DNA of 64,000 nt, from contig NZ_CP074404.1 in NCBI RefSeq assembly GCF_018388465.1, positions 2,356,001 through 2,420,000 of the forward strand. Direction: 5' to 3'. The notes beneath the pieces were generated by a model that made no database searches, was not told the origin of the DNA, and saw only the letters and a list, made by a program, of their open reading frames with translations. Both the position numbers and the translations under genes were made by a program. This stretch comes from Cellulomonas fengjieae (GTDB taxonomy: Bacteria; Actinomycetota; Actinomycetes; Actinomycetales; Cellulomonadaceae). This document shows, one piece after another, positions 1 to 7,480 of the stretch (its first letter is position 1; every line of letters begins with the position of its first letter).

Positions 1-48
1 CGTCGGCACACCGGAGCCCCCGAGAGCAGCCTGGAGAACCCGTCGTGA
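1..48 (+). CDS. C-terminal tail of upstream gene, probably fabD (partial)
   Basis: An open frame enters from the left edge and ends at TGA 46-48. It encodes only the last 15 residues of a protein (ending ESSLENPS). Its stop overlaps the GTG start of fabH as GTGA, which indicates translational coupling. By the usual actinobacterial order fabD-fabH-acpP-fabF it should be the malonyl-CoA:ACP transacylase, but too little protein is visible to confirm this; the assignment rests on position alone. Confidence 0.5.
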   Translation, partial: RRHTGAPESSLENPS

Positions 49-1049
49 CCCGTCCCACCCTCACGCAGGCCACCGGCCCCGCCCACACCCGCATCCTGGG
101 CATCGGCGGCGTCCGCGGCGAGCGGGTCGTCCCCAACGACGAGCTGGTCGCCGCGATCGACTCCTCCGACGAGTGGATCCGCCAGCGCACCGGCATCGTG
201 ACGCGCCGCCGTGCCGAGGCCGGCACCGACGTGCTGGACCTCGCCGAAGGCGCCGCCCGGGCCGCCCTGGAGAACGCGGGCCTGACCGGCGCCGACATCG
301 ACGTGGTGATCCTGTCGACCGTCACGTACTTCCACCAGACGCCCGCGGGCGCCGCCATCGTCGCCGAGCGCATCGGCGCCATCCCCGCCGCGGCGTACGA
401 CATCTCGGCCGCCTGCGCCGGCTACTGCTACGGCATCGGCCAGGCCGACGCGCTCGTCCGTGCCGGCTCCGCCCGCAACGTGCTGGTCATCGGCGCCGAG
501 AAGATGAGCGAGTTCGTCGACCCGACCGACCGCTCCATCTCCTTCCTGCTCGGCGACGGCGCCGGCGCGGTCGTCGTCGGCCCCTCCGACACGCCCGGCA
601 TCGGCCCGACGATCTGGGGATCCGACGGCAGCCAGGCGCAGGCCATCCGGCAGACCCACTCGTGGCTGGCCACCCGCGACGAGGGGCTCGGCTGGCCGAC
701 GCTGCGCCAGGAGGGTCCGAGCGTCTACAAGTGGGCCGTCTGGCAGATGGCGCCGGTCGCGCAGAAGGCGATGGACGCGGCGGGAGTCACCGCCGACCAG
801 ATCGAGGCGTTCATCCCCCACCAGGCGAACATGCGGATCATCGACCAGATGGTCAAGACCCTGAAGCTGCCCGACACGGTCGTCGTCGGACGGGACATCG
901 TGGACACGGGCAACACGTCCGCGGCCTCGATCCCGCTGGCGACCGAGCGGCTGCTGCGGGAGGGCCAGGTGCCCAGCGGCGCGGTCGCCCTGCAGATCGG
1001 CTTCGGCGCGGGCCTCGTCTACGCGGCGCAGGTCGTCGTCCTGCCCTGA
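45..1049 (+). CDS. fabH: Beta-ketoacyl-ACP synthase III (KAS III)
   Basis: This 334-aa enzyme condenses an acyl-CoA primer with malonyl-ACP to start fatty acid synthesis in the cytoplasm. The thiolase-fold triad is visible: Cys124 in SAACAGYCYG, His259 in IPHQANMR and Asn290 in DTGNTSAAS. Length is normal for the family. GTG at 45 is chosen because it overlaps the stop of the upstream frame (GTGA) and a GGAG-type ribosome site lies just upstream. In actinobacteria this enzyme often favours branched primers, but the sequence does not settle primer preference. acpP and fabF follow on the same strand. Confidence 0.95.
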   Translation: MTRPTLTQATGPAHTRILGIGGVRGERVVPNDELVAAIDSSDEWIRQRTGIVTRRRAEAGTDVLDLAEGAARAALENAGLTGADIDVVILSTVTYFHQTPAGAAIVAERIGAIPAAAYDISAACAGYCYGIGQADALVRAGSARNVLVIGAEKMSEFVDPTDRSISFLLGDGAGAVVVGPSDTPGIGPTIWGSDGSQAQAIRQTHSWLATRDEGLGWPTLRQEGPSVYKWAVWQMAPVAQKAMDAAGVTADQIEAFIPHQANMRIIDQMVKTLKLPDTVVVGRDIVDTGNTSAASIPLATERLLREGQVPSGAVALQIGFGAGLVYAAQVVVLP

Positions 1050-1131
1050 CGGCCTGCGCACGACGCCGGTTGTACGGTTCGTCCCACCCCCAGCACCATC
1101 CACCAGAACGACACGACACGAGGAGACACCG

Positions 1132-1380
1132 ATGGCGTACAGCGAGCAGGAGATCCTGGCCGGCCTGGCCGAGATCGTCAGCGAGGAGACCGGTCTGCCC
1201 ACGGACTCCGTCCTGCCCGAGAAGTCCTTCACCGACGACCTCGACATCGACTCGCTGTCGATGATGACGATCGTCACGCTCGCCGAGGAGAAGTTCGACG
1301 TCCGCATCCCCGACGACGAGGTCAAGAACCTCGCCACCGTCGGCGACGCCGTCTCGTTCATCACGGGCGCGCAGGCCTGA
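1132..1380 (+). CDS. acpP: Acyl carrier protein
   Basis: This 82-aa acidic protein carries the growing acyl chain on a 4'-phosphopantetheine arm. The attachment serine is Ser41 in the DIDSLSM motif, followed by the usual helix (EEKFDVRIPDDE). The ATG at 1132 is preceded by GAGGAGACACC, a strong ribosome site. It lies 82 bases after fabH, and an 88-base gap holding a strong hairpin separates it from fabF. Confidence 0.97.
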   Translation: MAYSEQEILAGLAEIVSEETGLPTDSVLPEKSFTDDLDIDSLSMMTIVTLAEEKFDVRIPDDEVKNLATVGDAVSFITGAQA

Positions 1381-1394
1381 ACCTGCCGAACCCG

Positions 1395-1429
1395 GGTCGG
1401 TCCCGGGCAGTGAACGCCCGGGACCGACC
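1395..1429 (+). terminator. Strong hairpin between acpP and fabF
   Basis: A perfect 14-bp stem (1395-1408 with 1416-1429) encloses the 7-base loop AGTGAAC and is followed by TCTCTC rather than a T run. It starts 15 bases after the acpP stop. It may be a partial terminator or an mRNA-stabilising 3' hairpin that lets acpP be expressed above fabF. Which of these is true cannot be read from sequence. Confidence 0.7.
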
Positions 1430-1468
1430 TCTCTCGCACCACCTCTCGACCGCCGACCTGGAGCACCG

Positions 1469-2713
1469 ATGAGCCACGTACCCGACGTCGTCGTCACCGG
1501 ACTGGGGGCCACGACGCCCCTCGGCGGCGACGTGCCCAGCACCTGGGCAGCAGCACTCGCGGGCGAGTCCGGCGCACGGCCGTTCGACAACGACTGGGTC
1601 GAGACCTACGGGCTGCCCGTCACCTTCGCGGCGACCATCAAGGTCCGGCCCGAGGACGTGCTGCCCCGTCCCGAGATGAAGAAGATGGACCCCTCCGCGC
1701 AGTACGCGGTCATCGCGGCGCGGGAGGCGTGGGCCGACGCCGGCGCCCCCGAGGTCGACGGCGACCGGCTCGGTGCCGTCGTCTCCTCGGGCATCGGTGG
1801 CATCTGGACCACGCTCGACGCCTGGGACACGCTCAAGGAGAAGGGCGCCCGCCGCATCCTGCCGATGACGGTGCCCATGCTCATGCCCAACTCCCCCACC
1901 GCCTACGTCTCGCTCGAGCTCGGCGCGCGCGCCGGTGCGCACGCCCTGGTCTCGGCCTGCGCGTCGGGCGCCGAGGCCATCGGGTACGCCGTCGAGATGA
2001 TCCGGACCGGCCGCGCCGACGTCGTCGTCGCCGGCGGCACGGAGGCCTCGATCCACCCCATGCCGGTGGCGGCGTTCGCCGCGTCGCGCACCCTCTCGCT
2101 GCGCAACGACGACCCGCAGGGCGCCTCGCGCCCGTACGACGTCGACCGCGACGGGTTCGTCCTCGGTGAGGGCGCCGGCGTGGTGGTGCTGGAGAGCGCC
2201 GAGCACGCGGCCGCCCGTGGCGCCCGCGTCTACGCCCGCATCGCGGGGGTCGGCCTGTCGGCCGACGGGTACCACATCACCTCACCGGAGCCCACGGGCG
2301 ACGGGCAGGTCCGCGCGATGCGCGCCGCCCTGGAGCAGTCGGGGATCGACCGGCTCGACGTGGTGCACGTCAACGCCCACGCCACGTCGACGGTCGTCGG
2401 TGACCTCATCGAGGCGCGGTCGATCCGTGGGCTGCTCGGCGACGAGGCGGACCACGTGGCCCTCTCCGCCACGAAGTCCATGACCGGGCACCTGCTCGGT
2501 GGCGCGGGTGCGCTGGAGACGATCTTCACTGTGCTCGCGCTGCACGACCGTCAGGCGCCGCCCACGATCAACGTCGACAACCCGGACCCTGAGCTGCCGC
2601 TGGACCTCGTCCGCGACAAGCCCCGCGCGCTGCGCGACGGAGACGTCGCCGCGGTGAACAACTCGTTCGGCTTCGGTGGCCACAACGTGGCCCTGGTCGT
2701 CGCCTCCGTCTGA
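1469..2713 (+). CDS. fabF: Beta-ketoacyl-ACP synthase II
   Basis: This 414-aa KAS II elongates acyl-ACP with malonyl-ACP. The triad is Cys164 (VSACASGAEA), His304 (VNAHATST) and His341 (SMTGHLLGGAG), with the conserved Lys336 (SATKSM). The C-terminal NNSFGFGGHN loop is present. Its ATG follows the ribosome site CTGGAGCACCG. It closes the fab operon and is followed by a large hairpin shared with the convergent DUF3145 gene. Confidence 0.96.
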   Translation: MSHVPDVVVTGLGATTPLGGDVPSTWAAALAGESGARPFDNDWVETYGLPVTFAATIKVRPEDVLPRPEMKKMDPSAQYAVIAAREAWADAGAPEVDGDRLGAVVSSGIGGIWTTLDAWDTLKEKGARRILPMTVPMLMPNSPTAYVSLELGARAGAHALVSACASGAEAIGYAVEMIRTGRADVVVAGGTEASIHPMPVAAFAASRTLSLRNDDPQGASRPYDVDRDGFVLGEGAGVVVLESAEHAAARGARVYARIAGVGLSADGYHITSPEPTGDGQVRAMRAALEQSGIDRLDVVHVNAHATSTVVGDLIEARSIRGLLGDEADHVALSATKSMTGHLLGGAGALETIFTVLALHDRQAPPTINVDNPDPELPLDLVRDKPRALRDGDVAAVNNSFGFGGHNVALVVASV

Positions 2714-2722
2714 GGTCCGACG

Positions 2723-2778
2723 CGACCGTGCCCTGACCGACGCCCACGGCTGCCGTGGCACAGGTCAGGGCACGGTCG
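2723..2778. terminator. Bidirectional terminator hairpin after fabF
   Basis: A perfect 16-bp stem pairs 2723-2738 with 2763-2778. Its loop holds a further short stem (CCACGG 2744-2749 with CCGTGG 2753-2758). It lies exactly between two convergent genes, fabF ending at 2713 and the DUF3145 gene ending at 2782, so it can serve both. Confidence 0.8.
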
Positions 2779-2781
2779 TCC

Positions 2782-3282
2782 TCAGCCCACGCGGTGCAGC
2801 CACCGGACCGGCGCGCCCGCGCCCGCGTACCGGAAGGGCTCGAGCTCGTCGTCCCACGCCTGCCCGAGCGCCAGGTCGAGCTCGGTGCGCAGGCGCAGCG
2901 GGTCGGCGGCGTGCTCGAGGGCGGCGCGGATGCGGTCCTCGGGGACGACGATGTTGCCGTGCACGTCGGTCGCGGCGTGGAAGATCCCGAGCTCGGGCGT
3001 GTGGCTCCAGCGGGAGCCGTCGACGCCGTGGCTCGCCTCTTCGGTGATCTCGTAGCGCAGATGCGCCCAGCCGCGCAGCGCGGAAGCAAGTCGGGCGCCG
3101 GTCCCCTGCGGGCCCTGCCAGGAGTGCTCAGCGCGGTAGAAGCCCGGTCCGGCCGGCTGCGCCGTCCAGTCGAACGTCGCGCGTGTGCCCAGCACGTTGC
3201 CTGCCGCCCACTCCACGTGGGGGCACAGCGCGCGGGGTGCAGAGTGCACGAAAAGTACACCGCGGGTGATCGCACCTGCCAT
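2782..3282 (-). CDS. DUF3145 family protein
   Basis: This 166-aa protein has the N-terminal signature RGVLFVHSAPRALCPHVEWA of DUF3145, a soluble family confined to actinobacteria and of unknown function. The ATG at 3282 is chosen because AGGAGG lies 6 bases upstream; the frame also stays open further upstream without a better ribosome site. No signal peptide or membrane segment is seen. It faces fabF across a shared hairpin. I recall it near fabF in other actinobacteria, so a link to lipid metabolism is possible but unproven. Confidence 0.85.
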   Translation of the reverse strand: MAGAITRGVLFVHSAPRALCPHVEWAAGNVLGTRATFDWTAQPAGPGFYRAEHSWQGPQGTGARLASALRGWAHLRYEITEEASHGVDGSRWSHTPELGIFHAATDVHGNIVVPEDRIRAALEHAADPLRLRTELDLALGQAWDDELEPFRYAGAGAPVRWLHRVG

Positions 3283-3434
3283 GTCGTCCTCCTGAACGGG
3301 CTCGAGGTTCGCCTTCCCCAACGACCTCAGTCACGTTCACAGGACTCACGGATGATGTGCAGACAGCACGCGCGGCGTGCTGGGGACAGCATGCCGGACG
3401 GATCCGCAGGGCGCCAGCCCTTGGGCAGGAACGG

Positions 3435-3923
3435 CTACAGCGTGTCGCGGATCGCGCGCATCGCCTTCTTGCGCACCGACCGCTCGAGGCGGTCGAGGTA
3501 CAACATCCCGTCCAGGTGGTCGACCTCGTGCTGCAGGCACCGCGCCATGAGCTCGACGCCCTCGACGACGACCTCCTTGCCGTCCAGGTCGGTGCCGACG
3601 ACGCGTGCGTACCAGGACCGGTGCGTGGGGAACCAGAGGCCGGGGACCGACAGGCAGCCCTCGTCACCGTCCTGGTACTCGTCCTCGGACAGCTCGACGA
3701 TCACGGGGTTCAGCACGTAGCCGACCTCGTCGTCGATGTTCCAGGAGAACGCCCGCAGGCTGACGCCGATCTGGTTCGCAGCCAGGCCCGCGCGGCCGTC
3801 CGTGTCCACGGTCTCGAGCAGGTCCTCGACGAGGCCGCGCACGCGGTCGTCGATGGTCGTGATCGGGTCGCAGGGGGTGCGCAGGACGGGGTCCCCGACA
3901 GTCCGGATCTCTCGCATCGCCAT
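3435..3923 (-). CDS. def: Peptide deformylase
   Basis: This 162-aa metalloenzyme removes the N-formyl group from nascent proteins. All three family motifs are visible: GLAANQIG (about 46-53), EGCLS with metal ligand Cys90, and QHEVDHLDG with ligands His132 and His136 and catalytic Glu133. The ATG at 3923 (MAMREIR) has GAGG upstream; ATG 3917 (MREIR) is an alternative. The gene appears to stand alone, with about 150 bases to DUF3145 downstream and about 200 noncoding bases upstream. Confidence 0.95.
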   Translation of the reverse strand: MAMREIRTVGDPVLRTPCDPITTIDDRVRGLVEDLLETVDTDGRAGLAANQIGVSLRAFSWNIDDEVGYVLNPVIVELSEDEYQDGDEGCLSVPGLWFPTHRSWYARVVGTDLDGKEVVVEGVELMARCLQHEVDHLDGMLYLDRLERSVRKKAMRAIRDTL

Positions 3924-4123
3924 GCGCAGATCCTCGCACGGCGCGCGGTTCGAGGAGGCGCACACGACGCCCGCGAGGCCCCGGAGGCCGGTGAGTGTGA
4001 GCAGCGTGACATCCCGTGGCCGTCCCGCGCGCCGGACCGCGACGGTCGCCGGTCCCCGTCTTTCCGGCAGGGCCAGCTATCACCGTCGCCGGCACGTTCG
4101 TGCGGACGCAGGAATGCAGAAAA

Positions 4124-4148
4124 CCCCCGAGCTCATCGAGCTCGGGGG
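4124..4148 (-). terminator. Rho-independent terminator of bldC
   Basis: Read on the minus strand, an 11-bp perfect stem (4148-4138 with 4134-4124, three-base loop) is followed by TTTTCT, an unusually clean intrinsic terminator for this genome. It lies 23 bases after the bldC stop. On the plus strand the hairpin is followed by CTTTCTT, but no plus-strand gene ends here. Confidence 0.85.
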
Positions 4149-4171
4149 CTTTCTTGACGTTCAGCGAGAAT

Positions 4172-4384
4172 TCACTCGCCGCGCTGCGTGGGAACACCCG
4201 TGAGGAGCGAACGCACCTCGGCCTCGTGGAAACGGCGGTGGCCGCCGAGCGTACGGACGGCCGACAGCTTGCCGGCCTGGGCCCAGCGGGTGACCGTCTT
4301 CGGGTCGACGCGGAACAGCACCGCGACCTCGCCGGGAGTAAGCAGTGCGCCCTGCGAGAGGGGGGCGTCGGTGGTCGTGGCCAT
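4172..4384 (-). CDS. bldC: BldC-type MerR-like small DNA-binding protein
   Basis: This 70-aa protein is a single winged helix-turn-helix of MerR/excisionase type: LLTPGEVAVLFRVDPKTVTR, then WAQAGKLSAVRTLGGHRRF. It closely resembles Streptomyces BldC (68 aa), which binds arrays of direct repeats and controls the onset of development. ATG 4384 is chosen for the length match and for AGGAG 8 bases upstream. Cellulomonas-like bacteria do not form aerial hyphae, so the regulon here must differ. The gene has its own promoter, a structured leader of about 95 bases resembling a c-di-GMP riboswitch, and its own terminator. Confidence 0.9.
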   Translation of the reverse strand: MATTTDAPLSQGALLTPGEVAVLFRVDPKTVTRWAQAGKLSAVRTLGGHRRFHEAEVRSLLTGVPTQRGE

Positions 4385-4401
4385 GGTGGTTCTCCTGTCG
4401 T

Positions 4402-4483
4402 TCGGTAGCTCGGCTGGCCCTGTGGGCCCCGTGGCTTTGCGTCCCCGCCTTGCGGCGGGTTTGCCGTTGTCGCTGACAACAGG
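4402..4483 (-). promoter_or_regulatory. Candidate c-di-GMP-I (GEMM-like) riboswitch in the bldC leader
   Basis: On the minus strand the leader contains GGCAAACC (4465-4458), a CCCGCC-GCAA-GGCGGG hairpin with a GNRA tetraloop (4459-4444), then GGGACGCAAAGCC (4445-4433). These match the P2 arm and junction strands of the c-di-GMP-I class as I remember it from the Vc2 aptamer. A second stem follows, GGCCC-ACA-GGGCC (4428-4416), shorter than the usual P3. The 5' segment CCTGTTGT (4483-4476) can pair with ACGACAGG (4401-4394), which overlaps the bldC ribosome site, so control of translation is plausible. Ligand class is inferred from the motif only. Confidence 0.6.
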
Positions 4484-4484
4484 A

Positions 4485-4513
4485 ACTATGCCCGAATCTG
4501 GACGCTTGTGCAA
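4485..4513 (-). promoter_or_regulatory. bldC promoter
   Basis: On the minus strand a TTGCAC -35 (4513-4508) and a CATAGT -10 (4490-4485) are separated by 17 bases. Transcription would begin near 4480-4477, giving a leader of about 95 bases. The perfect inverted repeat GTTGTC-AGC-GACAAC (4480-4466) falls at the predicted start and could be an operator or a 5'-end hairpin. Confidence 0.65.
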
Positions 4514-4550
4514 CAACCTCCGCGCACGATTCGCGGGGCAAACGGGTGAT

Positions 4551-5327
4551 TTAGATGCGGCCATATCGGGCGCGAACGAACGAGTAGGCACCGAACGCCA
4601 CGAACCCCGCCGCGACGATCACCAGGAGCAGCACGCCAGCGGGCTGGTCGCGCAGGGTGTGCAGGGCGCCGTCGAGTCCCGTGGAGCTCGACGGGTCCGA
4701 CGTCACCGCCGCCTGGACGAAGAGCGCGCCGACGATGCCGAGCGCCACGCCCTTGGCCACGTACCCGAGCACGCCGAGCCGCAGCACGACGGAGCCGGCC
4801 GTGCCCGAGGGCAGCCGGTTCAGGTCCTGCAGGAACTTCTTCTTCCAGCCCTTGTAGACGTGGTAGACGCCGACGGCGATGATCCCGAGCCCGACGGCTG
4901 CCACGAGGACCCGCCCGCCAGGAGCGCTCATGAGCGTGGCGGTCAGGTCCGCGGTCTGGGTGGACGCGGCGGACCCGCCGCCACGCGCGAAGCTGAGCGC
5001 CGCGAACGCGAGGGCGATGTAGACGACCGCGCGCCCCGCCGACTTGGCGCGGTCCCCGGTCTCGCGGGAGTGGAACGCCCGCGCCACCTGCCAGGCACCG
5101 AGCGCGACGAACGCCACGACCGAGAACCACAGGATGGCGGCACCGAAGGGGGTGGCGGCGATGGCGCTGAGCGCCCCGGACTGGTCCGCCTGCTCGCCGC
5201 CGCTGCCGAACGCAACCCGCAGGGCCAGCACACCGATCAGCACATGGAGCACTCCGCTGACTGCGTATCCCGCCCGTGCCGCCAGCTCCCAGGACCTCTG
5301 CGCATTGACCGTGCTACTTGTCGTCAC
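4551..5327 (-). CDS. DUF1206 multi-pass membrane protein
   Basis: This 258-aa integral membrane protein has about six hydrophobic segments arranged as three similar pairs, the layout of DUF1206 (for example AGYAVSGVLHVLIGVLALR near the N-terminus and LRLGVLGYVAKGVALGIVGA in the third unit). The GTG at 5327 is chosen for the AGGAG site 8 bases upstream. Its function is unknown. It stands between the bldC leader and the CAU tRNA, and nothing in the sequence ties it to either. Confidence 0.85.
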   Translation of the reverse strand: MTTSSTVNAQRSWELAARAGYAVSGVLHVLIGVLALRVAFGSGGEQADQSGALSAIAATPFGAAILWFSVVAFVALGAWQVARAFHSRETGDRAKSAGRAVVYIALAFAALSFARGGGSAASTQTADLTATLMSAPGGRVLVAAVGLGIIAVGVYHVYKGWKKKFLQDLNRLPSGTAGSVVLRLGVLGYVAKGVALGIVGALFVQAAVTSDPSSSTGLDGALHTLRDQPAGVLLLVIVAAGFVAFGAYSFVRARYGRI

Positions 5328-5413
5328 GGTGACATCTCCTCCGTCTCGGGCCCCCCGTGGCGCCGATGGTGGCAGCACTGGGATGGGACGGCGACCCGAG
5401 AGCTCCGACATCG

Positions 5414-5487
5414 TGGGGCAGGTGGGGCTTGAACCCACGACCGACGGATTATGAGTCCGCTGCTCTGACCGGCTGAGCTACTGCCCC
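5414..5487 (-). tRNA. tRNA with CAU anticodon, probably elongator tRNA-Met
   Basis: Read on the minus strand, a 74-base cloverleaf begins GGGGCAG and ends CTGCCCC plus discriminator A, giving a perfect 7-bp acceptor. The anticodon loop is CTCATAA (CAU) and the T arm carries GTTCAAG. CCA is not encoded. A CAU anticodon is shared by elongator Met and by Ile2 (lysidine-modified). Lack of an initiator-type unpaired first base argues against fMet, but Met versus Ile2 cannot be settled by eye. Confidence 0.9.
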
Positions 5488-5556
5488 GAAGCAGCCTCAC
5501 CCTACCGAGGGGCGTGCGCGTGCGTCCGTCACGCGCGCCGCGGGTACCGTGATGCG

Positions 5557-6066
5557 GTGCCCCTGTTCCGTCGTCGTCTCCCCGCTGCCGTCCGCGCCCG
5601 TCTGGACCTGCGGCCGGGCGACACCGTGCTGGTGAGCACCGAGCTGTCCGACGGCCGGTGGGCCGTGGCCTCCCGTCGCGCGCTGCACCTCGTCCCTCCC
5701 GACGGCCCGGCCGCACGGCACCCCTGGTCGGACGTCGACCACGGCTCGCTGGACCCGGAGACCCGCACGATGACCCTGCGCTGGGTCTGGGGCGACTCCG
5801 AGCGGCTGACCTTCTCGGAGGCGCCGGGGTCGTTCGCGTTCTCCCAGACGTTCCGCGAACGCGTGCAGCAGTCGGTCGTCCACGCCGCGGCGGTCTCGCT
5901 GCCCGGTGGGAAGCGGGCCCGGGTGGTGCTGCGCCGCGACGAGGACGGAAAGCTGTTCACCCAGGTTCTGGGCGATGCGGCCATCGACCTGACCGATGCC
6001 GCCGTCGCGGCTGCGGTCGACGCGGCCGAGGACGAGGTCCGCGACGCCGTCGGGCTGCCCCGCTGA
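5557..6066 (+). CDS. Conserved actinobacterial hypothetical protein
   Basis: This 169-aa soluble protein starts with GTG at 5557 (MPLFRRRLPAAVRARLDLRP). The first half suggests a PH-like beta-barrel (DTVLVSTELSDGRWAVASRR, then HPWSDVDHGSLDPETRTMT), a pattern found in small uncharacterised actinobacterial proteins. The C-terminal part is acidic and Ala-rich (TDAAVAAAVDAAEDEVRD). No signal peptide or membrane helix is seen. It lies between two tRNA genes. No function is assigned. Confidence 0.75.
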   Translation: MPLFRRRLPAAVRARLDLRPGDTVLVSTELSDGRWAVASRRALHLVPPDGPAARHPWSDVDHGSLDPETRTMTLRWVWGDSERLTFSEAPGSFAFSQTFRERVQQSVVHAAAVSLPGGKRARVVLRRDEDGKLFTQVLGDAAIDLTDAAVAAAVDAAEDEVRDAVGLPR

Positions 6067-6094
6067 CCGGTCCTGGGCACCCCTGACCGGCTGC

Positions 6095-6100
6095 TAGAGT
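6095..6100 (+). promoter_or_regulatory. Probable -10 element of tRNA-Asn
   Basis: TAGAGT lies 13 bases before the mature tRNA-Asn start, the expected place for a -10 box. No convincing -35 is seen 17 bases upstream. Confidence 0.4.
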
Positions 6101-6113
6101 TCTTCCCGCACGA

Positions 6114-6186
<73 letters not shown>

Positions 6187-6195
6187 CAACGAAAG

Positions 6196-6232
6196 GGCCG
6201 CTGACCTGGGGTTTTAAACCCTGGCAGCGGCC
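6196..6232 (+). terminator. Terminator after tRNA-Asn
   Basis: GGCCGCTG (6196-6203) pairs with CAGCGGCC (6225-6232). Inside lies a second pairing around GGGTTTTAAACCC. GTTCGTCTTT follows, a weak T-rich tail. It sits 10 bases after the tRNA. Confidence 0.75.
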
Positions 6233-6239
6233 GTTCGTC

Positions 6240-6683
6240 TTTCCCCCTTGGGCGTGCGATCGACGTCGACTCGACAAGTATTCGGAGGCGAGCCCCCAGA
6301 GCCGGGTGCCTCCGTACCCCCGCATCGACCCGCTTCGCACTCCTCGGAGCGAACTGATCGAGGATCGCCCGCCGGTCCGAGCAACCGTCGAATGTCGCAG
6401 CCATCCCCGCGCGTCTGGGCAGGGCGCTTTCGGTTGTGCTGGCGGCCCCGCTCTCGCCGGGTTGGTGGGGCTTGGCGCTACTCCTGCTGGCTGGTCACCG
6501 GTGCTTGCCGCGCTGATCGCCGCAGGAACCCCCGCGCTCTCGGGCTAGCCCCCGCACGAATCATGGTCTCAGCGTCGAAGCCGGGCCATGAACGGTAGCT
6601 ATCGCAAGTCTGGTAGCCGGCTGGCACAGCGCTCGCGCCGTCGGGGACAACGCCGAACAGATACCAGGAGAGACCGTGAGCGT
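6240..6683. other. Noncoding stretch downstream of tRNA-Asn
   Basis: About 440 bases with no supported gene. Frames that stay open here have no ribosome site, no recognisable domain, and in one case run through the tRNA itself. Base composition is visibly less GC-rich than most of the window and continues so into the MarR gene. It may be decayed island DNA next to the tRNA. I see no integrase fragment and no copy of the tRNA 3' end that could mark an attachment site. Confidence 0.5.
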
Positions 6684-7109
6684 TCAGAAGGTGGAGCTGG
6701 CCTGTTCGAGGTAGCGGGCGACAAGGCCGAGTTCTTCTTCGGTGAACTCGGCGTTGGTCCGGTCGAGCGTGTCGGTGTACTGGCCGTAGCGGTTGATGAT
6801 CGGCGCGATCTTCTCGGGGATCAGTTCGATGTTGATGCGGCGTCGGTCCTGTGGGTCATGCGCGCGCCGCAGGTAACCGGCTGCCTCGAGTCGGTCGAGG
6901 ACGCGCGTGATGGTGCTCGTGGGTAGGCCCGTCGTCTGACTGAGCTGCTTGGGTGTGCGTACGTCGTCGCGCAGGACGAGCAGGTGCAGCGTCTGGAGGT
7001 CGGTGACGAGCAGGTCGAACTCGCGCGCGATGCGCTCGTTACCGAGCACCGCGTTGACCAACGCGCCCCGGAGCGCCCGCTGAATTCGCGCGCCGTTCGG
7101 ACTGGACAC
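6684..7109 (-). CDS. MarR-family transcriptional regulator
   Basis: This 141-aa protein has the MarR winged helix: LQTLHLLVLRDDVRTPKQLS, a recognition helix in LPTSTITRVLDRLEAAGYLR, and the wing AHDPQDRRRINIELI with the family D-x-R-R. The GTG at 7109 is chosen because GGAGG lies 6 bases upstream. Helices at each end should form the dimer. Two palindromes lie 23-51 bases upstream of the start and could be its own operator. The divergent neighbour is a nitroreductase-like gene, a common target for MarR regulators, but the ligand is unknown. Its GC content is lower than that of the flanking housekeeping genes. Confidence 0.85.
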   Translation of the reverse strand: MSSPNGARIQRALRGALVNAVLGNERIAREFDLLVTDLQTLHLLVLRDDVRTPKQLSQTTGLPTSTITRVLDRLEAAGYLRRAHDPQDRRRINIELIPEKIAPIINRYGQYTDTLDRTNAEFTEEELGLVARYLEQASSTF

Positions 7110-7131
7110 CTCACACCTCCATGGATATTCT

Positions 7132-7160
7132 TCCCGATACGGGACTATCCCAGATGGGGA
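7132..7160. promoter_or_regulatory. Candidate MarR operator (two palindromes)
   Basis: TCCCGATACGGGA (7132-7144) is an inverted repeat with five-base arms TCCCG/CGGGA. TCCCAGATGGGGA (7148-7160) is a near-copy with the same TCCC/GGGA ends. Their centres are 16 bases apart. They lie in the divergent region between the MarR start and the nitroreductase gene, where a MarR dimer would bind. This is inference from position and symmetry. Confidence 0.45.
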
Positions 7161-7480
7161 TTGAGTCATGGTGGGATGTTCCCGTCTTCGAAATCGTAGC
7201 GGGAGGAGCCCTCCGGTCTCGGTGTCGCTGTGGTGGGCGCATCGAAGGGCCAGTCCGCAACCTCCGCCTGCGCCGCCCGTCCGGCGTCCCCGTCGGAGTC
7301 CGCATCGGCGGCGGAGCGCATTGCATCCACAGCGACGGCGAAACTCGGCGCGATCGGACGCGGCTACCGCAACACCGCGCCCACCAGCCCGGACCACGAC
7401 ACGCTCGTCATCGCCAGAGCCGTGGACGGGCTCACCGTCACCGACTAGCCGGACCGATAACACCGCGAAGGAGCACACAC
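7161..7480. other. Divergent intergenic region without a supported gene
   Basis: Some 320 bases lie between the operator-like palindromes and the nitroreductase start. A plus-strand frame of 72 codons (7230-7448) and one of 71 codons on the other strand are open. Neither has a clear ribosome site or recognisable protein, and their Arg/Ala/Ser/Pro-rich composition is typical of chance frames in GC-rich DNA. The promoter of the downstream gene presumably lies here. Confidence 0.45.

Noticed and set aside
7230..7448. 72-codon plus-strand frame before the nitroreductase gene
   Set aside because: No ribosome site, and Ala/Ser/Thr-rich sequence typical of a shifted frame; nothing recognisable.
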